From assembly GCF_009755355.1 (NCBI RefSeq), contig NZ_WQLB01000017.1, positions 1 to 64,000 on the forward strand: a stretch of 64,000 nt of DNA, written 5' to 3'. The notes below the pieces were generated by a model that saw only the letters and a list, made by a program, of their open reading frames with translations, did no database searches and had not been told where the DNA came from. The stretch comes from Deinococcus arboris. GTDB lineage: Bacteria > Deinococcota > Deinococci > Deinococcales > Deinococcaceae. How positions within the stretch are numbered: position 1 is the first letter of the stretch; each line of letters opens with the position of its first letter. Positions 1-8,626 of the stretch are shown here, in pieces. The position numbers and the translations under genes were made by a program.

Positions 1-116
1 TAGTCCCGGCTCAGAGCCTGAGGCTGTGACGAGCCGTTGGCCTGGATGAACTACAGGGGGACGCTGACCCACCCACCCTGCCGGGGAAGACCACGGCGAA
101 ACCCAGAGTCCCGCGC

Positions 117-122
117 TACGCT
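117..122 (+). promoter_or_regulatory. -10 box of a leaderless-type promoter
   Basis: TACGCT lies 5 nt before the ATG of the hydroxy-acid oxidase, so transcription would start at or near the start codon. No clear -35 box is seen. Confidence 0.5.
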
Positions 123-127
123 GCCCC

Positions 128-1228
128 ATGCCTCTGCCCGACGCGCCGCTGACCCTGGACACCGCCATCAATCTGGCCGACATCGAAGCGTTGGGCCGCG
201 CCCAGCTGGACCGAAACGCGCTGGAATACTACGAGAGTGGCGCCAACGACGCACTGACCCTGCGCGAGAACCGCGCCGCCTACCACCGGCTGCGGCTGCG
301 CCCGCGCGTGCTGGTGGACGTGTCTCAGATTGACACCTGCACCGAGGTGCTGGGCCTGCCGCTGCAAAGCCCTATCGGCATTGCGCCCAGCGCCTTTCAC
401 GGCCTGGCACACGCAGACGCCGAACTGGCCACCGCCCGCGCCGCAGCGGCGGCTGGCAGCGTCATGACCCTCAGCACCTTTTCCAATAAGTCCATTGAAG
501 AGGTGGGCGCGGCGGCGGCCGGGCGGCTGTGGTTTCAGCTGTACCTGTGCGCTGACCGCCAACTCAGCCGCGACGTGATTGCGAGGGCCGAGGCGGCGGG
601 AGCCCGCGCCCTGGTATTTACCGTGGACGCCCCCTACCTGGGCCGGCGCGAGGCGAACGAACGTCACCGCTTTGCCCTGCCGCCTCACCTGCACGCGCCC
701 AACGTGGGCACCCGCGAAACGCTCGCGCAGGTAGAAACCGACACAGGCTCTCAGCTGGCCAACTATTTTCAGAATCTGGTGGACAAGACCTTTACCTGGG
801 ACGACCTGGCCTGGCTGCGTGCCCAGACCCGTCTGCCGATGGTGCTGAAAGGCATTCTGACGGCCGAGGACGCCGCGCTGGCGGCTGACCACGGCTGCCA
901 CGTCTGGGTCAGCAACCACGGAGGGCGGCAGCTGGACAGCGCGGTCAGCAGCCTGGAAGCCCTGCCCGAAGTGGTGGACGCCGTGGCGGGCCGCACCGAG
1001 GTCTACCTGGACGGCGGCGTCACGCGCGGCACCGATGTCCTGAAGGCGGTGGCGCTGAGCGCCCGCGCGGTGTTTCTGGGCCGGGCGGCGCTGTGGGGCC
1101 TGGCGGCCGGCGGCGAGGCCGGGGTGGCCCGTACCCTGGCGCTGCTGCACGACGAATTCCGGCTGGCCCTGGCGCTGTGCGGCAAGCCAACTGTGGCCGC
1201 GCTGGGGCCAGAGGTGGTGCGGAGGTAA
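128..1228 (+). CDS. FMN-dependent alpha-hydroxy-acid oxidase/dehydrogenase (lactate/glycolate oxidase type)
   Basis: This 366-residue protein belongs to the FMN-dependent alpha-hydroxy-acid dehydrogenase family, which oxidises L-lactate, glycolate or similar 2-hydroxy acids to 2-oxo acids in the cytoplasm. It has the N-terminal YYESGANDALTLREN motif (about residues 34-48), an FMN-binding Lys in MVLKGI, the catalytic loop SNHGGRQLD with His at about 264 and Arg at about 267, and the phosphate-binding YLDGGVTRGTDVLKA and FLGRA segments. Length is normal. The ATG is chosen because a TACGCT -10 box ends 5 nt before it (117-122), which suggests a leaderless mRNA. The exact substrate (lactate or glycolate) cannot be told from sequence. 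It stands alone and converges on a gene on the other strand. Confidence 0.9.
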   Translation: MPLPDAPLTLDTAINLADIEALGRAQLDRNALEYYESGANDALTLRENRAAYHRLRLRPRVLVDVSQIDTCTEVLGLPLQSPIGIAPSAFHGLAHADAELATARAAAAAGSVMTLSTFSNKSIEEVGAAAAGRLWFQLYLCADRQLSRDVIARAEAAGARALVFTVDAPYLGRREANERHRFALPPHLHAPNVGTRETLAQVETDTGSQLANYFQNLVDKTFTWDDLAWLRAQTRLPMVLKGILTAEDAALAADHGCHVWVSNHGGRQLDSAVSSLEALPEVVDAVAGRTEVYLDGGVTRGTDVLKAVALSARAVFLGRAALWGLAAGGEAGVARTLALLHDEFRLALALCGKPTVAALGPEVVRR

Positions 1229-1274
1229 GTGGACAGTCGGAAGTGGATGAACCGGCATGCCATGTGGGGGGCCT

Positions 1275-1397
1275 ACCGCCCGGGATAAACCCGAGGGGCG
1301 GTTGCACCCTCTCCTCGCAGAGTGACATAAGACCGGGCGTCTCACGCTGCGTGGCGCGAGGCGCCCTGCTCACAGCGACTGCGTGGCCAGCTTTTTT
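1275..1397 (+). other. Structured intergenic segment between convergent genes; candidate small RNA or terminator region
   Basis: The 197-bp gap between two convergent genes holds a hairpin with ACCGCCC (1275-1281) pairing with GGGCGGT (1296-1302) and an inner CGGG/CCCG stem. A second nested structure has CGCTG/CAGCG (1345-1349, 1373-1377) around GGCGC/GCGCC (1353-1357, 1361-1365). A run of six T follows at 1392-1397. At the least these act as terminators for the upstream plus-strand gene. I could not match it to a known riboswitch or RNA family. Confidence 0.35.
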
Positions 1398-1425
1398 CCA
1401 CTGACTACTTCCCACTTCCCACTCT

Positions 1426-3531
1426 CTATATCTCTGTATTCATCGCCTGCACCAGAGCATTCAAGGCTTCAGGCGGCGCGGGGCGGCCCGTCAGGTACCC
1501 CTGCACCACCTCGCAGCCCAGGTCACGCAGGGCCTCCAACTGCGCCCCGGTTTCCACGCCCTCGACCACCACGCGCAGCTGGAGGCCGCGTGCCAGGGCC
1601 AGCAGCGCGCCGACGACCCGCTGGTCCAGCGCCGAATCGGCCACGCCGGTAATCAGCGAGCGGTCCAGTTTCAGTTCGTCCACCGGCAAGTGCAGCAGCG
1701 TGGACACCGAGGACTGCCCCATCCCGAAGTCGTCCAGCGACAGGTGAACCCCCAGCGCCCGCAACTGCGAGAGGCGCCGCGCCGCCAGATGCAGGTCGCG
1801 CACCGCCAGGCGCTCGGTGAGTTCCAGTTTCAGGGCGGGGCCACTCAGGCCGTGCCGGCGCAGCGTGGCGTACACGCCCGCAATAAAGTCGTCCTGCGAG
1901 ACCTCCAGCGGCGAGACATTGACCGCCACCGGCACCCTCAGGCCCCAGGCTGCCGCCTGACGGCAGGCCTCGTTCAGCACCCAGGCGCCCAGCGGCTGAA
2001 TCAGGCCCGAGTCCTCTGCGACCGGAATAAACCGTGCGGGCGACACGGCGCCCAGGAACTGGTCGGTCCAGCGCACCAGTGCCTCTAGACCCACCAGCTG
2101 ACCAGTGCGGGCGTCCACCTGCGGCTGGTAGTGCAGGTGCAGCCCGCCGGTCTGCGGCGCGTCCAGCGCGCGGCGCAGGTGGCCCTCAATGCGCAGCTGG
2201 GTGTGGGCGGCCACGTCCAGGGTGGGTGCAAAGAAACGGACAGCATTTTTGCCTTCGCGCTTGGCCTGGTACATGGCCAGGTCTGCCTGCCGCAGCAGGT
2301 CGGCCGGCTGGGCGCTGTCGGGCGGATGCAGCGCGATGCCCACCGAACTGCGGACCGTTACCGCCGAGCCGCCCAGCGTCACCGCCGGTTCCAGCGCCGC
2401 CTGAAGCCGCGCCGCGTCGGCTGGCCCGCCCAGGTCGGGAATCACCGCCACAAACTCGTCGCCGCCCAGCCGGGCCACCGTGTCGGCGGGGCGCACCGCA
2501 CCCTGAAGGCGGCGGGCCACCTCACGCAGCAGGTCGTCCCCGGCGTCGTGGCCCAGGGTGTCGTTGATGCGCTTGAAGCCGTCCAGATCGATAAACAGCG
2601 CGGCCACCGCCCGCCCGCTGCGGCCCACGCGGCGCAGTTCCAGGTGCAGGCGGTCCAGCAGAAGCGTGCGGTTGGGCAGGCCGGTCAGGGCGTCGTGCTG
2701 CGCGGCGTGGGCCATCTGGGCGGCCAGGGCTTCAAGCTGCGCGTGCGCCCGGCGCCGCTCGGAGATGTCGCGGTCCTGCCCCAGCACATGTTCGCGCCCG
2801 CCGACCATGACGAGGCTGCTGGCGGTCTCGATGGGAAAGACGTGGCCGTCTTTGTGGCGGTGTTCGCCCTCACCCTGCACGGGATGCTCGGCCCGAATCC
2901 AGGCCAGCAGGCGCTCGCCCTCGTCGCGCATCAGGGGCGTGGGGTGCAGCAGGTCAATGGACTGCCCCACCAGTTCGCCGCAGGTGTAGCCGTTCATGGC
3001 GCCAAACGCCGCGTTGCAGTCCACGATGCGCCAGGGCACCTGAGGGTCGTGGGGGTCCAGCAGCACCAGGCCGTCAGCCGACTGGTCAAACACCGCCCGG
3101 AACCGCGCCTCGGTTTCCTGCCGCGCCTGCTCGGCGGCCCGCTCGGCCGTGATGTCCATGCCGGTGGCCACCACCAGCGAGACCTGGCCATCCGCGTCCA
3201 GCAGCGCCGTGTTGGACCACAGGATGTACCGCCGCTGACCACCCGCCGCTCGCCAGTGGTTCTCGTAGCGGCCAGGAAAGTCGCCAGCCGTCAGGGCCGC
3301 GAACACAGTCATGACGCCAGGCACCTCTTCGGGGTCCAGCACAAAGGGCCACAGCACCTGACCGCGCACGGCATCCTCGGTCAGCCCCGTCAGCCGCTGA
3401 CAGGCCGGATTGAAGCGCACCACCCGCCCCTGCGGGTCTAGCACCACGACCAGCGTGTCGGTGACGCCCAGCACCGCCTCGGCCAGCCCCCCGCCGCCAG
3501 AGAGAAGTTGTTCCGCGTTGGGCGGCTGCAT
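1426..3531 (-). CDS. PAS-PAS-GGDEF-EAL cyclic di-GMP turnover protein
   Basis: This 701-residue soluble protein should make and/or break cyclic di-GMP. Order: PAS about 15-130, second PAS with PAC-like tail about 140-260, GGDEF domain about 275-430, EAL domain about 440-695. The cyclase motif GGDEF is intact at 356-360, with an RxxD inhibitory site (RPAD, 347-350) five residues ahead. The EAL signature is intact at 483-485, followed by NVSPLE, ELTER, LDDFG and KLDRS, so both domains may be active. No membrane segment or signal peptide is seen, so sensing is probably cytoplasmic through the PAS domains. The ATG is 8 nt downstream of a TAAGCT -10 box (3540-3545), a leaderless-type start. Which activity dominates is unknown. 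Confidence 0.92.
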   Translation of the reverse strand: MQPPNAEQLLSGGGGLAEAVLGVTDTLVVVLDPQGRVVRFNPACQRLTGLTEDAVRGQVLWPFVLDPEEVPGVMTVFAALTAGDFPGRYENHWRAAGGQRRYILWSNTALLDADGQVSLVVATGMDITAERAAEQARQETEARFRAVFDQSADGLVLLDPHDPQVPWRIVDCNAAFGAMNGYTCGELVGQSIDLLHPTPLMRDEGERLLAWIRAEHPVQGEGEHRHKDGHVFPIETASSLVMVGGREHVLGQDRDISERRRAHAQLEALAAQMAHAAQHDALTGLPNRTLLLDRLHLELRRVGRSGRAVAALFIDLDGFKRINDTLGHDAGDDLLREVARRLQGAVRPADTVARLGGDEFVAVIPDLGGPADAARLQAALEPAVTLGGSAVTVRSSVGIALHPPDSAQPADLLRQADLAMYQAKREGKNAVRFFAPTLDVAAHTQLRIEGHLRRALDAPQTGGLHLHYQPQVDARTGQLVGLEALVRWTDQFLGAVSPARFIPVAEDSGLIQPLGAWVLNEACRQAAAWGLRVPVAVNVSPLEVSQDDFIAGVYATLRRHGLSGPALKLELTERLAVRDLHLAARRLSQLRALGVHLSLDDFGMGQSSVSTLLHLPVDELKLDRSLITGVADSALDQRVVGALLALARGLQLRVVVEGVETGAQLEALRDLGCEVVQGYLTGRPAPPEALNALVQAMNTEI

Positions 3532-3630
3532 ACCCGAGCAGCTTAACTGGTTTGCCGCGTTCCCCGATATTCAGTCTGTGCGGGTCTCTGCTCTCAGGGG
3601 ACGCAGGCGAACAGGGTCATTGGCCCCCGG

Positions 3631-4053
3631 TCAGCGGCGCTCTTTGGGCCAGGCCCCTGTACTCCAGAGCGCCCACAGCACCAGGACCGGCTGAAACGGC
3701 AGCCGGGCGGCGCGCTTGGTGTCCGTGTTCATCCCCAGGGCGCTGCGGTGATGCACAAACTGGGAAATATTGCCGGGAAACACCGCCACAAAAAAGGCTG
3801 CCAGACCCCAGCCCAGTGCGCGCCGGGTCGGCGGGGCCAGTGGTGCCAGCAGCGCGGCCCCCAGCGCGATCTCCACCACGCCCGACGCCAGGACGGTGGT
3901 GTCCTTGCTCACCGGCAGGCCGTCCGGCACCTGCGCCTGAAACCCGCGGCGGGCAAAGGTCAGGTGGCCTGCGCCCGCCAGGACCAGAAAGCTGCCCAGC
4001 AGCAGGCGGCCAGCGTGGCGGCGACCAGATGAAGCAGGAGGGGTGAGGGTCAT
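3631..4053 (-). CDS. DoxX family membrane protein
   Basis: This 140-residue protein has four hydrophobic segments and the pattern of the DoxX family, including the first helix ending GAGHLTFARRGF and the motif VVEIALGAALL in the middle. DoxX proteins are small inner-membrane proteins linked to redox or thiosulfate metabolism, but the role of this one is not known. A TACGGT -10 box at 4060-4065 ends 6 nt before the ATG, so the mRNA is probably leaderless. It lies upstream of the cyclic di-GMP gene on the same strand, but that gene has its own -10 box. Confidence 0.8.
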   Translation of the reverse strand: MTLTPPASSGRRHAGRLLLGSFLVLAGAGHLTFARRGFQAQVPDGLPVSKDTTVLASGVVEIALGAALLAPLAPPTRRALGWGLAAFFVAVFPGNISQFVHHRSALGMNTDTKRAARLPFQPVLVLWALWSTGAWPKERR

Positions 4054-4168
4054 GGGTCTACCGTAGAGGCCGCGGGCGCGGGGCAGATGTGCGCGGCTTC
4101 AGGCGGCGTTGACAGGCGGCTTGACCAAAGTCATGGCGGCGCCGCCGACCCGCACGGCAGCCTGGGGC

Positions 4169-4402
4169 ATGGCCTACGTGATTACCTCTCTGTGTGCAGG
4201 CACGCGCGACGGCGCCTGCTTGCAGGTTTGCCCCAAAGACTGCATTCATGACGCGGGCGCGCAGTTTGTGATTGATCCCGAAGAATGCATTGACTGCGGC
4301 GCCTGTGCGGTCGCCTGCCCAGTGGGCGCCGTCTTTGACGAGGCCGACCTGCCAGCCGAGCACCGCGCGGCCCCCGACCTGAACCGCGCCTTCTTTCGGT
4401 AG
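4169..4402 (+). CDS. fdxA: 7Fe/8Fe bacterial ferredoxin
   Basis: This 77-residue protein is a low-potential electron carrier. It starts MAYVIT, as this family does, and has a first cluster region with Cys at about 9, 17 and 21 (CAGTRDGACLQVCPKDC) and a second canonical CIDCGACAVACP motif for a 4Fe-4S cluster. The extra spacing in the first site fits the 3Fe-4S plus 4Fe-4S type. An upstream in-frame ATG at 4109 exists, but the MAYV start matches the family and is preferred. It is followed after about 40 nt by a Crp/Fnr-like regulator on the same strand. Partner enzymes are not evident nearby. Confidence 0.88.
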   Translation: MAYVITSLCAGTRDGACLQVCPKDCIHDAGAQFVIDPEECIDCGACAVACPVGAVFDEADLPAEHRAAPDLNRAFFR

Positions 4403-4442
4403 GCCCCTGGGCCAGCCTGAAGGGGTGTGCCAGCATAGGCGA

Positions 4443-5108
4443 ATGCCCGGCGCCCTGACCCTGCTGCGCCGCTCGGCGCCGTTTGCGGCGGCCTCGGCCG
4501 CGACCCTGAATGACCTGGCGGCGGGGGCGCGGTGGTGCTGGCCTGAACGCGGGCAGCACCTGTTCGGCCCTGGCGACCCGGTGGATACCCTCTTGCTGCC
4601 CGCGCAGGCCGGCGTGCGGGTGTATATGGTCAGCCCTGCCGGGCGCGAACTGACCCTGCGGGTGGACGGGCCCCAGCAACCTGTAGAACTGGCGGCGGTG
4701 CTGGGTGGGCAGGCCTGGCATGGAGTGGCGGCGCAGGCGCTGGGGGCTGACCCTCAACTGCTTTGTCTGCCAGCTCAGGCGGTGCAGGGCGCCGTCCTCC
4801 ATGACCCGGCGCTGGCAGCGGCAACCATCACCCACCTGGCCCGGCGCACCGCCGACAGCCAGCGCCACCTGGCCGCCCTGGTGCTGGGCGGCGTCACCGA
4901 ACGTCTGGCCGCCGAACTGCTGCGGCACGCCGCAGCCCCCTGGCCCCTGCCCACCAACAGCGACCTGGCCGCGCGCCTGGGCACGGTGCCAGAAATCGTG
5001 AGCCGCAAGCTGGGTGAGTTCTACCGGCGGGGCGTCATTGACCTGCGGGGCCGCACCGTGACGGTGACAGAACCTGCCACCTTGCAGCGGCTGGCCGAGG
5101 GCAGCTGA
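4443..5108 (+). CDS. Crp/Fnr-family transcriptional regulator
   Basis: This protein of about 221 residues has an N-terminal cyclic-nucleotide-binding-like beta-roll (about 25-110) and a C-terminal winged helix whose recognition region reads TNSDLAARLGTVPEIVSRKLGEFYRRGVI. That is the arrangement of Crp/Fnr regulators. The cysteines needed for an Fnr iron-sulfur cluster are not seen at the N terminus, and the cAMP-binding signature is degenerate, so the ligand is unknown. A GTG start at 4425 would add six residues; the ATG at 4443 looks more natural. It follows the ferredoxin gene closely and may be co-transcribed, which would suit a redox regulator, but this is inference. Confidence 0.82.
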   Translation: MPGALTLLRRSAPFAAASAATLNDLAAGARWCWPERGQHLFGPGDPVDTLLLPAQAGVRVYMVSPAGRELTLRVDGPQQPVELAAVLGGQAWHGVAAQALGADPQLLCLPAQAVQGAVLHDPALAAATITHLARRTADSQRHLAALVLGGVTERLAAELLRHAAAPWPLPTNSDLAARLGTVPEIVSRKLGEFYRRGVIDLRGRTVTVTEPATLQRLAEGS

Positions 5109-5361
5109 GAGAATCTTTGGCTGGTTGCTGACCACGCCTCTAAAGACCGAACCCAGGACGGCCACCTGAGACGGTTCTGAGGCGAGTAGCGAGAGTCACG
5201 GACGCTAGACGGCGGCCTGGTGTGAACGCCCCTCCTCCGACTTCCAGTTGCGCCATACACACACCAGACGAGAGCGGTTGTCTTCGGGTCCAGGACCTCT
5301 TCTGCTCTGTGAGCCATACAAAAAGAGCATCATCACGCCCACGACCTCACTGGCGACTGAC

Positions 5362-5709
5362 CTACTTCTGGACCACGCAAAAGCGGTTGCCGTCCGGGTC
5401 GGCCAACACCACGTAATCGGCGCCCGGTTCGTAGCGCCAGTCCACCCGCTGCGCGCCCAGGCCCAGCAGGCGCTCGACCTCGGCCCCCTGGTCATCGGCG
5501 TACAGGTCAAGGTGGTGGCGGCGGTGGGTCTGGGCTTCACTGGTCACGAGCTTCAGGGCCAGCTGCACGCCCTCGCCGTGTTCAGGCACCAGCACGGACC
5601 AGTCATCAGACGGCGCCTCACGCGGGCGGTAGTGCAGCGCCGCAGTCCAGAAGGCCACGGCGCGCGCCACATCGCGCACACCCCAAACCACAGAACCAAT
5701 GCGAATCAT
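5362..5709 (-). CDS. VOC superfamily protein (glyoxalase/bleomycin-resistance fold)
   Basis: This 115-residue protein has the paired beta-alpha-beta-beta-beta modules of the vicinal-oxygen-chelate fold: VVWGVRDVARAVAFWTAALHY near the start and QRVDWRYEPGADYVVLADPDGNRFCVVQK at the end. Such proteins bind metals or small molecules and include dioxygenases, lyases and antibiotic-binding proteins; no specific function can be given. The ATG at 5709 is chosen over a GTG at 5718 because a TAAGGT -10 box (5717-5722) sits 7 nt ahead of it. The 250 bp between this gene's stop and the Crp-like gene (5109-5361) hold no recognisable feature. Confidence 0.8.
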   Translation of the reverse strand: MIRIGSVVWGVRDVARAVAFWTAALHYRPREAPSDDWSVLVPEHGEGVQLALKLVTSEAQTHRRHHLDLYADDQGAEVERLLGLGAQRVDWRYEPGADYVVLADPDGNRFCVVQK

Positions 5710-5716
5710 AGGCTGC

Positions 5717-5722
5717 ACCTTA
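5717..5722 (-). promoter_or_regulatory. -10 box deciding the VOC start
   Basis: On the minus strand this reads TAAGGT, 7 nt before the ATG at 5709. It overlaps the alternative GTG at 5718, which therefore would not be on the transcript. Confidence 0.5.
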
Positions 5723-5765
5723 CGGGAGCCGCAGCGACCAGACCAGCCCTGGCGCGGCTGCTCGC

Positions 5766-7004
5766 CTATATCTCCAGGCTCAATTCAGCGTGTGCCGTGT
5801 TCGCCTGTAGAGGGACATGATGACTGCGAATCCGCACGCCCCCCGCTTCCAGCGTAAACCCGTCCCCGGACAGGCGGGCTGCCTCCAGCCCCGGAATAAT
5901 GATCTCTCGGAAGCCCGAGAGCAGCGGATTAAGACCAGCCGCCACCGTCAGGCACCCCTGACCCAGCACTTCCCCCTCGACCGCTCCATTGGCAAACTGT
6001 AGAAACCGGTGGTGGAGGACAGCCCCTTCGCCCAGCACCAGCGTATTGAGTGGATCAAACCCCCGCAGCCACAGGGGCTGGACAGAGCGCAGCACGAGCC
6101 GCTGCCCCCGCTGCCCTTCAAAGGTGCGCCGCGCCTCCTGCTGGCGGTGGGCGACCCGCGCGGCCTCTGCCCCGGCCCAGGCCTGGACCTCGGGGCTCAT
6201 CGGCCCCCGCTCTGCCGGGAGAATATGGGCCGCCAGCAGCTCATCCAGGGCCGCGCCCGACGCTTCCACCAGGGTCTTCCAGTCGAGAGACAGGCGGTCC
6301 AGCAGCAGCGCGTAGGCCGCGCCGGTCGTGTAGGCGCGCTGGCGCACCGCCTCCGCAGCACAGTCCACCGGAGGAAACACGGGGACGGCCTGGGCAAATC
6401 CCAGTTCAACGTAATGGGCCAGGCCTTCTTTGCGTTCCATTGCCCGCTCATAGGTCACGTGTTCGGCCGCAAGCCGCTCACACCGGGCCTGACGCCAGGC
6501 CAGGGCGCGCCCTGCGTGAAGGGGCCAGGTGTTGGCGTCAGGCCGCAGTGCCCGCTGAAGCGCAGCGCTTTCCAGCGCGCGCGCCGCCAGAATGAAAGGG
6601 TCAGCCACCGGGTAGGTCAGGGCCGCCAGCTCATCGGCGTCCCAGAGGCCACGGGTGTCCCCTTCCTGATACACATGAAAGGCCTCATGGACAGCCAACC
6701 CTGCGAGTTGCAGGGCCGTCAGGTGGCTATCCAGACTGCTCAGCATCAGGCTGGCGGCCAGCCGACCGTCTGGAAGGCGGGTGGCCGTGTTTGCGGTCAC
6801 GCTGGGGTGTCGTCCTGGGTAGACCCAGGCGTCCTTCTGTTCCTGCCAGCCAGGCTCGGGCGACGGCGCTCTCCAGAGGACGGTGCCGTGACCGTCGTAG
6901 ATCAGGTACGGGATGGCCGCAGGCACAAAATTCGGCCAGAGGCATCTTGTGTCGGCCTGGATCAGCGTCAGGGCCTGCCGAAACAGAGCGGTGGAAACGG
7001 GCAT
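5766..7004 (-). CDS. Putative zinc metallopeptidase (HEAFH motif), function unknown
   Basis: This 412-residue protein is not one I recognise by name. It has a zinc-protease type motif HEAFH (His 106, Glu 107, His 110) followed by VYQEGD, and downstream an ERKEGLAHYVE stretch (about 190-200) whose Glu could be the third zinc ligand, as in gluzincin peptidases. The C-terminal third is beta-rich with no clear family. No signal peptide or membrane helix is seen, so it may act in the cytoplasm. The start MPVSTALF is taken rather than an upstream one 14 codons earlier because the extra segment looks non-coding; this is a weak choice. It lies downstream of an APH-like gene on the same strand. Peptidase activity is inferred from motif only. 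Confidence 0.6.
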   Translation of the reverse strand: MPVSTALFRQALTLIQADTRCLWPNFVPAAIPYLIYDGHGTVLWRAPSPEPGWQEQKDAWVYPGRHPSVTANTATRLPDGRLAASLMLSSLDSHLTALQLAGLAVHEAFHVYQEGDTRGLWDADELAALTYPVADPFILAARALESAALQRALRPDANTWPLHAGRALAWRQARCERLAAEHVTYERAMERKEGLAHYVELGFAQAVPVFPPVDCAAEAVRQRAYTTGAAYALLLDRLSLDWKTLVEASGAALDELLAAHILPAERGPMSPEVQAWAGAEAARVAHRQQEARRTFEGQRGQRLVLRSVQPLWLRGFDPLNTLVLGEGAVLHHRFLQFANGAVEGEVLGQGCLTVAAGLNPLLSGFREIIIPGLEAARLSGDGFTLEAGGVRIRSHHVPLQANTAHAELSLEI

Positions 7005-7124
7005 CAGGGTCAGGCCTCCGGGGCAGAGCACACCCCTACGGGCCACCGACGCTGGTGGGCCAGGGGGCGGCTTCCCTTCAGTGTGCAGCCCTGGCCCTGT
7101 GTTGGAGGCCCAGGTTGACCGGGA

Positions 7125-8030
7125 TTATTGGAGACGCTCCGTCAGCACCGCTTCAATCTGCCGCACCGAAATGGCCGCCAGCTCGGTATTGGTGTGCTGG
7201 TAATAGGGCCACGCCACCGCGCCGATACTCAGGGCCCAGCCGCGCCCGCGTGCCCAGGTGGCCGGGTCGGGGGCCAGGGCCGCGCGGAAGGTGGCGCGCG
7301 TGCTCGTATCCAGCAGATTCCAGGCGGGCTGGAGGTCCACCGCCGGGTCGCCCAGCGTCAGCGCGCCCCAGTCAATCACCGCGCTCAGGCGGCCCGCCTG
7401 GGCCAGCAGGTTGCCGGGTTTGAGGTCACCGTGCAGCCAAGTGGGCGGGCCAGCCCAGGCGGGGGCGGCCAGCGCTTCCTCCCAGACGGCCAGCAGCTGG
7501 GCAGGGTCAAAGACGGGGGCACAGGCGGCAATGGCTTCTCGGGTGCCCTGGTCGCGCTCCAGTAGTGGCCCCCCACGCGAGCCTTGCGGGAGATCAGCGG
7601 TGGGCGTAGGCACCCGCCGCAGCGCCTGAATGAACGCGGCCAGGTCACGCGCGAACTCGTGACCGTCGCGCACGGTGTCCAGCGCCGCCTCAGTGCCGGG
7701 CAGCCAGCGGTAGACCGCCCACGAAAAGGGAAAGCCCTCGCCCGGTTGGCCCACGAACAGCGGCTCGGGAATGGGGACAGGCAGGGAGGGGGCCAGCCGG
7801 GGCAGCCAGGTCGTTTCCTTGACCACATCGGCGGCGGCCCAGCCAATCCGGGGCAGCCGCACGAGCAGGTCGTCGCCCAGACGAAAGATGGCGTTGTCGG
7901 TGCCGGCCGAAAGCACGCGGCGCAGCGCAAGGGCGGCCCACTGAGGACACTGCGCCGCCAGCAACCGCGCCACCTGGGCGGCGTCTACCAGCACTTCAGC
8001 TTCGTGCATGCGTGTGGGAGGCTCGTCCAT
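7125..8030 (-). CDS. Aminoglycoside phosphotransferase (APH) family kinase
   Basis: This 301-residue protein has the APH/choline-kinase fold: an N-lobe with LVRLPRIGW and a C-lobe with the Brenner motif HGDLKPGNLL and the metal-binding DWGALTLGDPAVDL. These hold the catalytic Asp and the DxD-type metal site. Family members phosphorylate aminoglycosides, macrolides, homoserine or other small alcohols; the sequence does not tell which, and chromosomal copies often have no resistance role. A TACGGT -10 box (8038-8043) lies 7 nt ahead of the ATG, indicating a leaderless transcript. Confidence 0.85.
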   Translation of the reverse strand: MDEPPTRMHEAEVLVDAAQVARLLAAQCPQWAALALRRVLSAGTDNAIFRLGDDLLVRLPRIGWAAADVVKETTWLPRLAPSLPVPIPEPLFVGQPGEGFPFSWAVYRWLPGTEAALDTVRDGHEFARDLAAFIQALRRVPTPTADLPQGSRGGPLLERDQGTREAIAACAPVFDPAQLLAVWEEALAAPAWAGPPTWLHGDLKPGNLLAQAGRLSAVIDWGALTLGDPAVDLQPAWNLLDTSTRATFRAALAPDPATWARGRGWALSIGAVAWPYYQHTNTELAAISVRQIEAVLTERLQ

Positions 8031-8119
8031 TCGGTCTACCGTAAACGGCCCGGCCTGGCCGCTGCATGGGCCAGGAGGCGTATCGCCCGCTCCGGCCGCG
8101 CCCTCCTAGACTGAAGGCC

Positions 8120-8614
8120 ATGCTGCACCTTCACCCGATGGACGACGGCACCTTCGCACAGTTTCTCGCGCATACCGTGCCCCAGTACGCCGCCGAGAAG
8201 GTTCGGAATGGCCAGTGGACCCCCGACGAAGCGCAGGACCGCGCCGAGGCGGAGTATCAGCAGCTGCTGCCCCAGGGACTCAACACGCCTGACCAGTTTC
8301 TCTTTTCACTGCTGGACCCCAGCGTGGGCGCGCCCGTCGGCGTGTTGTGGTACGGCCTGCAACACCGGACTAACGGCACCGCGGCCTTCATCTATGAGAT
8401 TGAGGTCTTCGAGGCCTACCGGCGCCGGGGCTACGCCACCCAGGCCTTCGCCGCGCTGGAAACGGACGCGGCGGCCCGCGGCACGACCAGCTTGCACCTG
8501 CATGTGTTTGGTCATAACACGGGCGCACGGGCGCTGTACGAACGCCTGGGCTTTCAGGTCACGAACGTCAATATGAAAAAAGAGCTGACTGATACGGTCC
8601 AAACACCGGCCAGC
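8120..8614 (+). CDS. GNAT family N-acetyltransferase
   Basis: This protein of about 165 residues carries the GNAT acetyl-CoA-binding region in EIEVFEAYRRRGYATQAFAALE, with the R-x-x-G-x-A type pyrophosphate loop, and the C-terminal signature LHVFGHNTGARALYERLGFQV that positions the acceptor. The substrate is unknown. The ATG at 8120 is chosen because TAGACT at 8107-8112 is 7 nt upstream, a leaderless arrangement; an upstream start would include non-coding sequence. The gene converges on the DUF2716 pseudogene. Confidence 0.85.
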
Positions 8615-8626
8615 TGACCTGGCGCT

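Noticed and set aside
1323..1330. TGACATAA, a half of the radiation/desiccation response motif; also at 25452-25459
   Set aside because: Only one arm of the palindrome is present in each case, and the first lies between convergent genes, so neither is a convincing DdrO site.
116..1345. Open frame of 409 codons on the minus strand
   Set aside because: Antisense to the FMN-dependent oxidase, whose motifs are clear.
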